DNA of 64,000 bases from Chitinophagaceae bacterium IBVUCB2 (GCA_002127295.1 NFUV01000001.1:2118538-2182537), one strand, 5' to 3'; shown: positions 9,653 to 19,914, counted from the first letter of the stretch. The notes: generated by a model not told the origin, from the letters alone. A program made the numbers and translations.

Positions 9653-10702
9653 CTATTTATGATGATGTTTACTTTTTTTATAATGCTCATTTAAAAGATC
9701 AACCCCAAAGTCACCATTGAAATCACGCCAAACGATGTGTATATGATTGGCATTGTGAGTTGTATTATCAAACTCAATTAAAAAAGTCTTCCCTTGTATT
9801 CTGTAATAATGTGGAACTCCCTTTAGTAAGCTTCCCGCCCAACCAAATCTTATTTCATTAAAATCTTCTGATACAATTCGCTTCTTTCTCATCTCTGCAA
9901 TTTCAGTTGGCATTGAAGAAAGATGACTGACAATTAATTTGTTTAGAATATTTTTTTGTTGAGTTGTTAAGTCTTTGGCTACTATTCCGACTGGCGTAAG
10001 CGGTCCAACTTGAATGGCGTTTGTGGTTACGATATCACTGAATGCTTTTGATTGAAAAATTGCTTTTGCCTTTTGCTCATTGGTAAGCATGTTTATTAAT
10101 TCAAAGCCAATATCTTCTTCGTCTTTTATGATACGCCTTCCTTTATTTTTTCCTTCTTTTATTTCTGCAGGATAAACGCCAAAAAAGATGGGAGTTAATG
10201 CTAATTGATTATTTACGATTGTAAAATTGAGAGCAATATGATGTCCGCTGAATTTCCATCCCCAAACACTGTCCTTTGCCGGCGTACCATAAAATGCAAT
10301 GAAATGATTTTCAGGTATCCGATGGATCATGTTTGGCTCTAACTCTTTCAAATAATACTCATTATTCATAATGTCCTGAGTTCTTAAAAAACCTTTATCA
10401 CTTAAAAAACGTTTCAGTAAGGTATAGACATGACTCTTTTGTATGCTATCCAGGTCTTTTAAACAAACACCTTTTCTTGGAATTAAACTGGGAGGAAGAT
10501 AGTTCCAATCGTATCTGGACATATCATCAAAAGGAAAAACCGCTTTTGCTCTTTGTTTACTGTCTAAAGAATTTACAACTGTCAATGCAGTCGAAAAATC
10601 TACAGTATTATCTTGTGCTGTCAAACTGAAAGGAATGCATAGCTGGAAAGAAAATACATTTATCAAAGCGATAAATACGAGAGTTGTTTTTTTAATTTTC
10701 AT
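9653..10702 (-). CDS. secreted DUF3500 family protein
   Basis: A 349-aa protein with a signal peptide (about residues 1-30). Landmarks of the DUF3500 family are FPFDDMSRYDWNYLPP, GWKFSGHHIALNF with a His pair, the FFGVYPAE motif, and the C-terminal HYYRIQG / NHIHIVWRDFNGDFG. The His-rich conserved positions suggest metal binding, but the family has no firm assignment. The protein ends in a Lys/His-rich tail. Around 80 bases separate it from the upstream oxidase gene. Confidence 0.8.
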   Translation of the reverse strand: MKIKKTTLVFIALINVFSFQLCIPFSLTAQDNTVDFSTALTVVNSLDSKQRAKAVFPFDDMSRYDWNYLPPSLIPRKGVCLKDLDSIQKSHVYTLLKRFLSDKGFLRTQDIMNNEYYLKELEPNMIHRIPENHFIAFYGTPAKDSVWGWKFSGHHIALNFTIVNNQLALTPIFFGVYPAEIKEGKNKGRRIIKDEEDIGFELINMLTNEQKAKAIFQSKAFSDIVTTNAIQVGPLTPVGIVAKDLTTQQKNILNKLIVSHLSSMPTEIAEMRKKRIVSEDFNEIRFGWAGSLLKGVPHYYRIQGKTFLIEFDNTTHNANHIHIVWRDFNGDFGVDLLNEHYKKSKHHHK

Positions 10703-10782
10703 TTAAAAATTTCTTTTAGTAACTAAAAAAAATAGAAAATACTGAGGAGTATAAACTTTAATTCAACAAATAACTTAACAAC

Positions 10783-11934
10783 CTATTTCCATATTAAAGA
10801 TTGGTCAATACTTGCAATATTGGCTCTCCCAGTTAATGCCATTGCCATTTCAAATTCTGCTCTTAAAATTTCTAAGGTTTTGGTAACACCTTCTGCTCCA
10901 CCCGAAGCCAAACCAAAACAGATTGGCTTACCAACTAAAACGGCATTTGCACCGAATGCAATAGCTTTTAAAACATCAGTGCCTCGCCTTATTCCACCAT
11001 CCATTAAAATGGGTATTCTTTTATTTACTCTTTCAACAATTCGTGGTAAAACTTCAATCGTAGCAGGAACAGTATCTAAATTTCTACCACTATGATTGGA
11101 AACTATAATTCCCGATGCCCCAATTTTAATTGCTTTTTCTGCATCATCAGGGTTTAGAATACCTTTTAGCAGAACAGGTATTTTTGCAAATGAAATTAAC
11201 CATTCCATTTCTTTCCAGGTAATGGATAGTGATTCTCCAACCCGATAAGGTGCATTGATACCTTCGGGCAATTTAAATTTCACCCTTGCTTGTCTATCCC
11301 GGGCACCCGCAACAGGTGTGTCTACCGTAATGCATAAGGCACGACAACCTAAGGTCTCTGCTTTCTGAACAAGGTTTTTCGTAAATTCTTTATCGTCTCT
11401 TGCATACAATTGAAACCAAAGTGGTTCAGTTGCCACTTTTTTTATTTCTTCCAAAGCTGTTGTAGTAAATGAACTAACTACATAAATTGCCTTTGCTTTA
11501 CCAGCTCCTTTCGCAGTTGCCAATTCGCCTTCGGGGTGCATAATTTTATGAAAAGCAGTTGGGGCAATTAAAATGGGATAAGCCAATTTATGACCAAAAA
11601 GTGTAACAGCTGTATCCAATTTGCTAACGTCATTTAGTACACTTGGGTTTATTTTAAGAGCATCAAAAGCCTGCCTGTTCCAACGTACAGTAAATTCATC
11701 GGCTGCACCACTTGCCACATATTCATAAACCATTTTTGTCATTTTCCCTTCCGCCATTTTTTCAAAATCAAACAAATTGATGATGTCAGATAAATCAACA
11801 GGGTCGCCATTAATAATTGGTAATTTATTTTGTCCAACTATTTGACTTTGTCCACCAAATGGAATCATTGCACCACCAGTCAAAGCAGTGATTGTTTTGA
11901 GTAGGTCCCGTCTTGTTGTTTTATTTTTACTCAT
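10783..11934 (-). CDS. FMN-dependent alpha-hydroxy-acid oxidizing protein
   Basis: A 383-aa protein of the lactate oxidase / glycolate oxidase family. A twin-arginine signal (TTRRDLLK, residues 6-13) indicates export of the folded flavoprotein. FMN-barrel landmarks are YVASGAADE (72-80), FQLYARDDKE (175-183), ITVDTPVAGARDR, and the catalytic SNHSGRNLD (279-287, His281), followed by ILMDGGIRRGTD. It would oxidise a 2-hydroxy acid to a 2-oxo acid, with O2 or another acceptor. An export signal is not usual for this family. The substrate cannot be predicted. Confidence 0.9.
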   Translation of the reverse strand: MSKNKTTRRDLLKTITALTGGAMIPFGGQSQIVGQNKLPIINGDPVDLSDIINLFDFEKMAEGKMTKMVYEYVASGAADEFTVRWNRQAFDALKINPSVLNDVSKLDTAVTLFGHKLAYPILIAPTAFHKIMHPEGELATAKGAGKAKAIYVVSSFTTTALEEIKKVATEPLWFQLYARDDKEFTKNLVQKAETLGCRALCITVDTPVAGARDRQARVKFKLPEGINAPYRVGESLSITWKEMEWLISFAKIPVLLKGILNPDDAEKAIKIGASGIIVSNHSGRNLDTVPATIEVLPRIVERVNKRIPILMDGGIRRGTDVLKAIAFGANAVLVGKPICFGLASGGAEGVTKTLEILRAEFEMAMALTGRANIASIDQSLIWK

Positions 11935-12005
11935 GTCTTCTATATTTTTTTAAGGAATTCGTGATTCTTCGATTTCATTTTGAAAATTCGATAGAGCATG
12001 ATTCT

Positions 12006-13793
12006 TTAATTTTTTGCTGCTTTACTTTCTATCCACTTATTAATTTTTGCTTCCAAAATAATCAGCGGCAAGCAACCATCTTTTAATACTTCATCGTGGA
12101 ATTCTTTAATGTCAAACCTGTTGCCCAGTTTCTTCTTTGCTCTTTCACGCAGTTCAATAATTTTTAACTCACCTATTTTATAACTTACTGCTTGTCCCGC
12201 TGTAACCATATAACGTTCTATCCGTTGTTCCGCTTCAGCAGATGACACGGGTTGGTTCTCCAATACATAAGCAATGGCTTTTTCACGGCTCCAACCTTTG
12301 TAATGGATGCCTGCATCTACTACTAACCGAACAGCCCTTTCAATTTCACCGTTTAGTCTGCCCAAATATTGATAGGGGTCTGTGTACATTCCTAATTCAT
12401 TGCCCAAACTTTCTGCATACAATGCCCATCCTTCTCCAAAAGCACTGGTGGCATAAGCTTTTCTAAATTCCGGAATATCGGCTTCCTGTTGAATAGCTAC
12501 CTGGTAGTGATGCCCGGGAATAGCTTCATGTAGAAATAGATCTTCCATGGAGAAATAATTGTACTGAGCAGGGTCATGAATTACTTCATAAAAAATGCCG
12601 GGCCTTTTTCCATCTCTTGATGGTCGGGTGTATTCCGCATTTGCACCAGCGGCCCGAAACTTTTCAGTAGCCCTTACTTCAAATTTTGCTTTGGGTGTTA
12701 AATTGAAAAGACGGCTAAGCTGCGGCGACATTTTGTCAAGAAAGCTTCTGAATCTGTCCAGTACTTCCTCTTCGGTTTTAAATGGAAAGAATTTAGGATC
12801 GGTTTTTACATATTCAAAGAATGACTTTAAATCACCCTTAAAGCCAACTTGTGTTTTTACAGAATCCATTTCTTTGCGAATACGGGCAACCTCACGAAGT
12901 CCTAAATTGAAAATTTGTTCGGCTGTAATATTGGTGGTAGTATAATGCTTTAACCACAGCTCATATTCTTTCTTGCCCTTATCATTATCTAATAAGCCCG
13001 AAGTTGTTCTTGCTTTTGGGATATACTCTGTAACAATATAATCATGCAATTTTTTATAAGCTGGTTTGATAATGTTTTCAATGGCATCCGTATAATCTTT
13101 TTTTAATTGTACCGCAGCAGCATTGTCTAAGTTGGTTGGTAGTTTTAGTAAAGGTTTATAAAAAACATTCGCTTCTACGATACCTTCAAATAATGGTTTT
13201 AATTGCGCCGGCACTTTTGCCATTGCTGCCTTTGGGTTTGTATTATTTTGGGCAACACCCTTTTTCATATTTGCAATGGCCTGGTCCACCCAGGTTTGAA
13301 AACCTTTCATGCGGCTGATAAAATCCCGATAATCTTTTTCAGTATTGAAAGGAACAAAGCCAGCTCCCGAACCTAATGTTGCAAACCGTGTTGAAAAACT
13401 AAATACGAATTGGTCAACAGGTCGGTAAAATCCCAATGAATTATTTAGCCGTTCGTTTTCTGATTTCAGCTTGTAAGTAAGTACATCAATACTTAACAAC
13501 TCAGATGCTGTTAAGCCTGCTTTGTTAATGACAGCTAATTGACTGAGATATTTTTGATTGAGTGCTTTTGCTTTTTTTATATACTCTTCGCTGATGGTAA
13601 TTTCAAGTTGATTGTTGTAATCGTTGATACCTGCTTGTGTGGCTTGCAAAGGATTTAATGCATAATATTCTTTTGAGTATTGCTGAAGCAATTGCTCCAA
13701 TTGAATCGGTTGATTTACTTTTTGTGCCAAAACCGGAGAAGAAAAAAGACTTATCAGTATTATAAGCAGAAGTGTTGTTTGCCTTGGTTTCAT
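12006..13793 (-). CDS. DUF885 family secreted peptidase-like protein
   Basis: A 595-aa protein with a signal peptide (ends VLAQK). The DUF885 hallmark HEAIPGHH occurs at residues 422-429 (two His and a Glu in a zinc-site-like pattern), followed by FGEGWALYAE and a C-terminal PVSSAEAEQRIERYMVTAGQA helix. The family is related to thermolysin-like or M32-like metallopeptidases and is usually exported in this group. It continues the minus-strand hydrolase run. Confidence 0.88.
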   Translation of the reverse strand: MKPRQTTLLLIILISLFSSPVLAQKVNQPIQLEQLLQQYSKEYYALNPLQATQAGINDYNNQLEITISEEYIKKAKALNQKYLSQLAVINKAGLTASELLSIDVLTYKLKSENERLNNSLGFYRPVDQFVFSFSTRFATLGSGAGFVPFNTEKDYRDFISRMKGFQTWVDQAIANMKKGVAQNNTNPKAAMAKVPAQLKPLFEGIVEANVFYKPLLKLPTNLDNAAAVQLKKDYTDAIENIIKPAYKKLHDYIVTEYIPKARTTSGLLDNDKGKKEYELWLKHYTTTNITAEQIFNLGLREVARIRKEMDSVKTQVGFKGDLKSFFEYVKTDPKFFPFKTEEEVLDRFRSFLDKMSPQLSRLFNLTPKAKFEVRATEKFRAAGANAEYTRPSRDGKRPGIFYEVIHDPAQYNYFSMEDLFLHEAIPGHHYQVAIQQEADIPEFRKAYATSAFGEGWALYAESLGNELGMYTDPYQYLGRLNGEIERAVRLVVDAGIHYKGWSREKAIAYVLENQPVSSAEAEQRIERYMVTAGQAVSYKIGELKIIELRERAKKKLGNRFDIKEFHDEVLKDGCLPLIILEAKINKWIESKAAKN

Positions 13794-13829
13794 TATTCTT
13801 TTTTTATAGTTATTGACTTTTACAATAAT

Positions 13830-15305
13830 TTACTTTTTAAACTTTCCATACACCGCCTGCCCCGGAAAAACATTGGCCACCGTTTTGCCATTCTTTAAAA
13901 TAAAACTTCCATTCACCATTACATATTCAATACCTGCAGAAAACTCAAGACCTTTTTCAAAAGTTGCTTTATCAATTATTGTATTGGGATTAAAGATGGT
14001 AATGTCTGCATCGGCACCAACCTGTATTCTACCTTTGAAACGCATAGAGGGAGCAATATTTTCCAAACGTTTTGCAGGAAGCAAAGTCATTTTTTCAATA
14101 GCGGTATTCAAGTCAATCACTTTATCTTCTCTTACATATTTTCCGAGTACTCTTGAAAAAGTTCCGGCGGTTCTTGGATGAGACAGTTTTGCATAAGTCA
14201 TTCCATCGGAGCCGATCATAACAGCAGGAGTGGCAATACCTGTTTTGATCCATTCTGGTTTCATTAAGTGCATAATAACTACACCACCTGATTTCCGGTA
14301 AGCTTCAAAGCTTTCTTTGGTCAATCGTTCGCCAGTTGCCACCCATTGTAAATCGCCGTAGCTTATTCCAAGTCTTTGCTGCCAACCTTCATCAAACATG
14401 GCACTTTGCAGCCCTGTAGAAGCTGCGGTATAAGGATACAGTTCAGTTGTAATATCAAAGCCCCTGTTTTTTGCGGCTGCTACCAAATCTATTGATAGCT
14501 GAATATTTCCCAGCGACATACTATTAATATGAACAATATGCAGTGGAGCTCCTGTTAGTACCGCATCGGCTATTGCTTCTTGTATAGAAATTATATCGGG
14601 GTTTCTTACATGAGAAAACACAAGGGCCTGCAACTCACCAGCCAGTTTATACACCTGGAACATTTCATTGGGATTTGTTTTGGGCAAATAACCTATTGGT
14701 ACACCAATGCCAATGCCGCCTTCAGCCAATGATGCTTTGATGTTTGCCAATGTTTGATTCAATGCATCGGGAGTAATCGTTTCAGAAGCAGCCCGTAAAA
14801 TAGTATTGGTCATTGCGCCAATATTTGCTTCTCCCTTCAGTGTAATTTGCAGTAAACTATCAACAGCGGTCTTGTATTTACCAATTGCTTTAAACCTTTC
14901 AAAAGGCCAGTTTACACTGGCTCCATAATTAATGAGAGCTTTCCCTTTTCTGGATTCATACCATTTTCCTACATGTTCAATTCCCCATTCTAATTCCAAT
15001 GCAGTTGTTACACCATCATGTAATTGGTATTCCTGCTCTACATTGCTGCGGCCATGTATATGCAGATCAATAAAACCGGGAGCAACAACCAGTCCGCTTA
15101 CATCAATGATTTCTTTTCCCTGTAATGATTCACTGCTGATTTGTGCAATGCGGTTGTTGAGAATGCCTACATTTCTGATGGCATCTAATTTTGTTTCGGG
15201 ATCAATCACACGGCCACTTTTAAGCACCACATCGTAAATAATGGTTGACTGAGTAAAGGCTGTGAGTGAAAATGTGATCAGTAAAGCAGTCAGTAATTGT
15301 TTCAT
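13830..15305 (-). CDS. N-acyl-D-amino-acid deacylase-like amidohydrolase
   Basis: A 491-aa exported protein (signal peptide ends FTQS). It has the urease-type amidohydrolase barrel: metal ligands in DLHIHG (His82, His84), HVRNPDIIS, a His-Ile-Asn motif after LHIV, then MIGSDGMTYAKLSHPR with the catalytic Asp. The GTFSRVLGKYVRE segment and C-terminal VNGSFILKNGK strand fit the D-aminoacylase branch. The expected reaction is hydrolysis of N-acyl-D-amino acids to D-amino acid plus carboxylate. The gene lies between DUF885 and a beta-lactamase-fold hydrolase. Confidence 0.87.
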   Translation of the reverse strand: MKQLLTALLITFSLTAFTQSTIIYDVVLKSGRVIDPETKLDAIRNVGILNNRIAQISSESLQGKEIIDVSGLVVAPGFIDLHIHGRSNVEQEYQLHDGVTTALELEWGIEHVGKWYESRKGKALINYGASVNWPFERFKAIGKYKTAVDSLLQITLKGEANIGAMTNTILRAASETITPDALNQTLANIKASLAEGGIGIGVPIGYLPKTNPNEMFQVYKLAGELQALVFSHVRNPDIISIQEAIADAVLTGAPLHIVHINSMSLGNIQLSIDLVAAAKNRGFDITTELYPYTAASTGLQSAMFDEGWQQRLGISYGDLQWVATGERLTKESFEAYRKSGGVVIMHLMKPEWIKTGIATPAVMIGSDGMTYAKLSHPRTAGTFSRVLGKYVREDKVIDLNTAIEKMTLLPAKRLENIAPSMRFKGRIQVGADADITIFNPNTIIDKATFEKGLEFSAGIEYVMVNGSFILKNGKTVANVFPGQAVYGKFKK

Positions 15306-15370
15306 GTTGATGAGTTATGTTGGGTGATACAAGTATGCGGAGTAGTTTTTTTCCACCACTTTTCATTTTA

Positions 15371-16516
15371 TTATTTATTTTCTGCGGAATGGATGATCAA
15401 TCGCAGTACATCTGCAATCTTGCCATCATCCATCCAACGGGTCACCACTACCAGGTCATGTTCTTTATCTATAATAATATAATTGCCACCGTAGCCAACG
15501 GCATAGTATACTTTCTGCGAAATGCCTTTCCATCCCTGATCTGTATTTAACCACCATAGGTAACCATAGTTTTTATTAGGAGTGGATGGTTGTTGTACAG
15601 CATTGACCCATTTCTCAGATAGTAACTGTTGATTCTTCCATTTGCCATTTCTTAAGAACAACAAACCAAATCTTGCATGATCCAATGTATTAATAAAAAT
15701 ACCGCCGCCATGATGTCCGCCGCCACTTACCGATTGCATCATTAGTCCATCCATATTTACAAAAGAGTTATCATAACCAAACCACCGCCAGGTAGTGGAA
15801 GCTCCGATAGGGTCCATTAGTTTTTCTTTCAGAACAACAGGCAATGGTTTGCGCCACACCTGTAAGAGTGAATAAGACAATAGATTTACCCGTACATCAT
15901 TGTATTCATAATTCGTTCCGGGTTCCAGCAGCTTGCGGTTTTTCCAATCGTCAATTGTCCCTTCTCTTGGCGGACGATCGGCCCAATCCTCTAAGCCAAA
16001 GAGGCTGCCACTCCAGTCACTTGATTGTGTAAGCAAATGATCCCAGGTAACTTTTGCATTGTGTGGCCCTTCAAAAAGATCGCCCCATACATACTGACCA
16101 ACTTTATCATGTACATTTTTGATCAATCCCTGGTCAATAGCTAAACCGGCAACAGTAGAGAGATAACTTTTTGTTACGCTGAAAGTCATATCAACTCTGT
16201 TCACATCACCCCACTGCGCAACGATGTATCCGTTCTTAATAACCAATCCTGCCGGTCCGCCTCTTTCTTTCATAGGCCCGATAATCTTATAACCCGGTTC
16301 TCTTGAATAGGATTTCATATTGGCGATACGTAAGTCCCGTTCAACTTTGTTTTCACTTTTCAATGCAAGTGATACTGCACTGTCGAGTAAAACTTTATTC
16401 ATCTTTAACTCTTCCGGTTTTTTTGCCTGCCACTCAGCTTCGGGATAATAGAGCTGTTGTGCATGTACAACCAGTACATACAGGCTTACAAAAAGGGTAA
16501 ACAATATTTTTCTCAT
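15371..16516 (-). CDS. beta-lactamase-fold serine hydrolase (class C type)
   Basis: I chose the ATG at 16516 because it begins a clean signal peptide (MRKILFTLFVSLYVLVVHAQ). A frame extension to 16549 would overlap the upstream gene and add 11 polar residues. The SxxK motif SVTK lies at residues 113-116 and the Tyr motif is in YEYNDVRVN. Family members are DD-peptidases, esterases or beta-lactamases. In this context, a peptidase or esterase acting on cell-wall or amide substrates is as likely as antibiotic hydrolysis. Confidence 0.88.
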   Translation of the reverse strand: MRKILFTLFVSLYVLVVHAQQLYYPEAEWQAKKPEELKMNKVLLDSAVSLALKSENKVERDLRIANMKSYSREPGYKIIGPMKERGGPAGLVIKNGYIVAQWGDVNRVDMTFSVTKSYLSTVAGLAIDQGLIKNVHDKVGQYVWGDLFEGPHNAKVTWDHLLTQSSDWSGSLFGLEDWADRPPREGTIDDWKNRKLLEPGTNYEYNDVRVNLLSYSLLQVWRKPLPVVLKEKLMDPIGASTTWRWFGYDNSFVNMDGLMMQSVSGGGHHGGGIFINTLDHARFGLLFLRNGKWKNQQLLSEKWVNAVQQPSTPNKNYGYLWWLNTDQGWKGISQKVYYAVGYGGNYIIIDKEHDLVVVTRWMDDGKIADVLRLIIHSAENK

Positions 16517-16535
16517 TGTTTGGTTTTTAATCCTG

Positions 16536-17198
16536 TTATTTAATTTCAAAGAGTACCATGTTTATTTCTTCCTCTCCCTTTATAGAAAAATAAAATGTGC
16601 TCCCAGGTTTTATATATAAATACTTTCCTGTTTTGATTTTGGTTGATTTGTTCCTCTTTGTATCATGATAGATCACTTCATTACCAGCCACCAGCTCGGC
16701 TACCATTGGCCCACGACCACTAATAACCTGGTTGTTGAACGATGAACTGCTAAAACGGTAGGCAATTACTTTTTCATTTTCAAACAAAACTGTAAACGGC
16801 AATGGTTGAAGCGGTACAGTTGGTTTATATGGAGAAAGAATTTCTATATCGGTTACATGAAAGGGAACCGTATCACAATTGCTTACCCTGTGCACCAGTG
16901 TGTCATTAACAAAGGATCTGTACCAGGCATTGCCTTGGGTATTTTTAGCCGTTACCCATTCCTTCCCTTTTATTTGCGAGCATACAACTGTAGTAGTAAA
17001 ATGCAGAAACACCGAGGGTGTTGAATGAATATGAAACAAGCTGGTATCACCGGGTGGTATATGTACATCCAGCAGCCGGATATATTTATTTTCCAGAGCT
17101 TTTCTATGCCGCGGTTCTTTGCTTACCTGTACCTGGGCTGAGAGTACAAATGAGGAACAAAAGATTATTGCTAAAAACGCAGCTTGTTTATTTTTCAT
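16536..17198 (-). CDS. secreted cupin-like protein
   Basis: A 220-aa protein with a signal peptide (ends LSAQV). It has a cupin-like pattern: LLDVHIPPGDTSLFHIHSTPSVFLHF contains the first-motif histidines, and the second half has GKYLYIKPGSTFYFS. It may bind a metal or a small ligand. Its 3' end lies 19 bases before the chosen start of the serine hydrolase gene. No enzymatic function can be assigned. Confidence 0.72.
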   Translation of the reverse strand: MKNKQAAFLAIIFCSSFVLSAQVQVSKEPRHRKALENKYIRLLDVHIPPGDTSLFHIHSTPSVFLHFTTTVVCSQIKGKEWVTAKNTQGNAWYRSFVNDTLVHRVSNCDTVPFHVTDIEILSPYKPTVPLQPLPFTVLFENEKVIAYRFSSSSFNNQVISGRGPMVAELVAGNEVIYHDTKRNKSTKIKTGKYLYIKPGSTFYFSIKGEEEINMVLFEIK

Positions 17199-17207
17199 TT
17201 CATTTTT

Positions 17208-18416
17208 TTACAAATAGCTCAGCCACCATTTTTCTTTATGACTGGTTTTATATTGGTCATATCGTTTACATAAAGGATACAATGCAATAACTACTGCCAG
17301 CCAGACCACATATACCACCCACAGGTTATATCCCTCCCCGGGTGCTACGAATAAAAAAGGGAATTTCTCTCCAACATTTTTTGCATCTTCCAGGGTATGG
17401 CCACGGGCAAAAAAACAAATGGCTGCCAGCAAGTGAATAAGATAGATATGAAGGATATAATAGAAGAAAGCAGTTCTGCCAAACACCAGCATCGCATTGG
17501 TAAAACCGTTTTTAATTCTCTCCATAAACGCTAAGAGCAATAACGCCGGGCCAATGGTGATGCAGAGGTATAATAAAGAAGGAGGATACTTATCTACATT
17601 AATAAAAGATAGAAAAGTATAGAAACCATTTTTCTGTGTGGTCCAGTCTACCGGATCGCCATAGACATTGGAAAAACGAAGGGCTATAAAAAATACAATC
17701 AACCCCAATCCGATACGGGTCAATATTTTTCTGCGTAGCTCCGAAGAATATGCAGGAGTGAACAAAGCTCCGGCACAATAGCCCAGCATCATCACACCCG
17801 TCCATGCGGGAAAAGGATACACCAGAAAGGCAAAACGATTGGGTGAAAATTCATAAGGTGTAAATACACCGTGATGCAACAGATCCCAGGCAAAGCTGGC
17901 TTGAAAACCCGGAGCCGACTCCGGAATGTCTAATAGGTTATGACCGGCAACAATAATAACTCCGAGTATAAATATAACTTTATAAGGAAGCCTGATCAGC
18001 ATCATCAATCCGAGCAATACCATACTGATACCGATGGCCCAGATAACCTGAAAAGCAATCAAATTATAGAAAGGATTGAATGTCCAGGCAAAAGTGATGA
18101 TCACCCATTCAGCAATTATTAACCACAAGCCCCGCTTGAGTAAAAAGAGGCCAAGCTCTTTTTTTGTTTTGCGTAAGCTCTGTAAGTAAATAGAAGTGCC
18201 CGATAAAAAAACAAAGATGGGAGCACAGAAATGAGTGATCCAACGGGTGAAATATAATGCAGGGGTGGTGGTAGCTAAGTTCAACGGATCATCGACGTTG
18301 GCACCAATATGAAAATAATCCCTGGTATGATCGAGTGCCATTATCACCATAGCGATGCCACGGATGATATCAATGGATTCGATTCGTTTTTTGTTGGTGG
18401 TTAATGAAGCTTCCAT
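17208..18416 (-). CDS. DUF1624 / heparan-alpha-glucosaminide acetyltransferase-like membrane protein
   Basis: A 402-aa protein with about ten membrane segments. The N-terminal RIESIDIIRGIAMVIMALDHTRDYF is the hallmark of the DUF1624 (HGSNAT catalytic / YeiB-like) group, with the conserved Asp-His pair at the end of the first span. CAPIFVFLSGTS and a C-terminal FFYYILHIYLIHL segment match. These proteins are thought to acylate surface sugars by a transmembrane route. It is 9 bases from the paralog array. Confidence 0.85.
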   Translation of the reverse strand: MEASLTTNKKRIESIDIIRGIAMVIMALDHTRDYFHIGANVDDPLNLATTTPALYFTRWITHFCAPIFVFLSGTSIYLQSLRKTKKELGLFLLKRGLWLIIAEWVIITFAWTFNPFYNLIAFQVIWAIGISMVLLGLMMLIRLPYKVIFILGVIIVAGHNLLDIPESAPGFQASFAWDLLHHGVFTPYEFSPNRFAFLVYPFPAWTGVMMLGYCAGALFTPAYSSELRRKILTRIGLGLIVFFIALRFSNVYGDPVDWTTQKNGFYTFLSFINVDKYPPSLLYLCITIGPALLLLAFMERIKNGFTNAMLVFGRTAFFYYILHIYLIHLLAAICFFARGHTLEDAKNVGEKFPFLFVAPGEGYNLWVVYVVWLAVVIALYPLCKRYDQYKTSHKEKWWLSYL

Positions 18417-18425
18417 CCTTTAATT

Positions 18426-19166
18426 TTATTTCAAATGATATTTTTCTTTTAGGTATTCAACCAGTTTTCGGGAACTCACTAACAAATCTTCTTCTAATGG
18501 TACAATAGAACGGGTGCTGCCATTCAGGTAAACGATATAAACTCCAAGTTCTTTTAGTAAATCAGGATTGGTAGTTCGTAGCTGAGGATTATTTGCATCT
18601 CTGCTAATATCACCATTGGGCATTTCCATTGACCGGAGTACCAGTGGATCGAGTAGTTTTGAAGCAATGCTTTTGTATTGTGCAAACTCTTCAAAATATA
18701 ACGCTTCCAGTGTTTTAATAAGCGGCAACTTATTATAGTATTCCATTATTTGGTTGGCTGTTTCACTCTTCCTTATCAGGCGAAAGCTGCCAGAATTCTT
18801 TAACTGGTCATAAGTTTTGTTGTTAGTGGTTAAGATACTGATCCTGGGCCCCATCCTGGCCATGTAATAAATAGTATTCCCGTTTTGTGTAAGCTGGTCG
18901 GAATTGCTGATGATGGTAATAAAGCTGTCCATTTGTGCCACACGGGTACGGTTGATGGAAATGCTTTGCTGAATAACCACTTCATCGTCTTTCAAATCTT
19001 CGATCAGCGATTTGATGAACTGTACTTCCCTGTCTTTTTCAATCTTATGCTCTAACTGGTACTCTGCTAAAAATCCGCAGAATACAGCGAGGAATAACAT
19101 AATAAATTCCCAGAGATAGTGGGTCCATTTATTTCTTGGTGTATGTGAGTGTGCATGTACTTCCAT
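18426..19166 (-). CDS. array paralog 1: single-span protein with HxHSHT N-terminus
   Basis: A 246-aa protein, last in the five-gene array and with the most divergent N-terminus (MEVHAHSHTPRNKW). It has one membrane span at about residues 17-34, followed by the shared EYQLEHKIEKDRE coil. The central motif is QLKNSGSFRLIRKSE, and the C-terminus ends KEKYHLK. The overall plan recalls Bacteroidota DUF6090-type proteins, with a short N-terminal tail, one span and a helical outer domain, but family membership is not proven. Function is unknown. Confidence 0.82.
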   Translation of the reverse strand: MEVHAHSHTPRNKWTHYLWEFIMLFLAVFCGFLAEYQLEHKIEKDREVQFIKSLIEDLKDDEVVIQQSISINRTRVAQMDSFITIISNSDQLTQNGNTIYYMARMGPRISILTTNNKTYDQLKNSGSFRLIRKSETANQIMEYYNKLPLIKTLEALYFEEFAQYKSIASKLLDPLVLRSMEMPNGDISRDANNPQLRTTNPDLLKELGVYIVYLNGSTRSIVPLEEDLLVSSRKLVEYLKEKYHLK

Positions 19167-19173
19167 ATATATT

Positions 19174-19908
19174 TTATTTCAGATGATACTCTTTCTGTAA
19201 AAATGTTATCATTTTTATTGCTTTTTCATTCAACAATTTCAACCTTACTTCAATCATGAAATTGCTGCCTTTAAGCTGGTGAACATAATAAGCAAGGTCA
19301 AAGTGAAGGTTTTTATCGTATGATCTTAAAGGTGGATTATCAGTTGGCCTGGTGATGCCATCAATAGTTACCATTTTATCAAATACTGCAGGGTAAAATA
19401 TATGGGATAATAAGGGGTCTGCCTCTCTTCTTTCGATACGATCGTCTTCCTGGTTATAATAAATATATTCTACCAGTTTTTGATAAGATATCATACTATC
19501 TGCTGCCTTTTCATTTCGTATCAATCTTAAGGCACCGGAGTTTTTTAATTGTGTAATGGTTCGGTCGTTACTTTGAAACCTAACACCCCTCACAAAGGTT
19601 CTGCCCAAATAATAAAGGTCATTTTCGTTTCCTTTAATTTGCTGACTGTTTAAGAGAAATGTTAACGAGTCCATTGCTTTCATCTTATTTTGACGGAAAG
19701 CGATATTTTGTCTGATTGCGGCTGTATCCGATTTTAAATCTTCTATAAACGTCTGTATAAATTTTTTCTCCCTGTCTCTTTCAATCTTATGCTCCAGTTG
19801 ATACTCTGCCAAAAATCCGCAGAATACAGCGAGGAATAACATTAAAAACTCCCAGAAATAATGGGTCCATTTTTTTCGGGCTGTGTGTGAGTGGTGGTGT
19901 ACTTCCAT
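19174..19908 (-). CDS. array paralog 2: single-span protein with HHHSHT N-terminus
   Basis: A 244-aa member of the array. Residues 1-46 are nearly identical to those of paralogs 3 and 5 (MEVHHHSHTARKKWTHYFW, then the span and the LEHKIERDREK coil). The rest diverges but keeps LYYLGRTFVRG, QLKNSGALRLIRNEK and the end LQKEYHLK. The gaps to both neighbours are only 6-7 bases, so it is almost certainly in one transcript with them. It has no recognised catalytic motif. Confidence 0.82.
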   Translation of the reverse strand: MEVHHHSHTARKKWTHYFWEFLMLFLAVFCGFLAEYQLEHKIERDREKKFIQTFIEDLKSDTAAIRQNIAFRQNKMKAMDSLTFLLNSQQIKGNENDLYYLGRTFVRGVRFQSNDRTITQLKNSGALRLIRNEKAADSMISYQKLVEYIYYNQEDDRIERREADPLLSHIFYPAVFDKMVTIDGITRPTDNPPLRSYDKNLHFDLAYYVHQLKGSNFMIEVRLKLLNEKAIKMITFLQKEYHLK

Positions 19909-19914
19909 GATTTT

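Noticed and set aside
12595-12945. 116-codon plus-strand frame inside the DUF885 gene
   Set aside because: It lies opposite a conserved gene with an intact HEAIPGHH motif and has a shadow-like composition.
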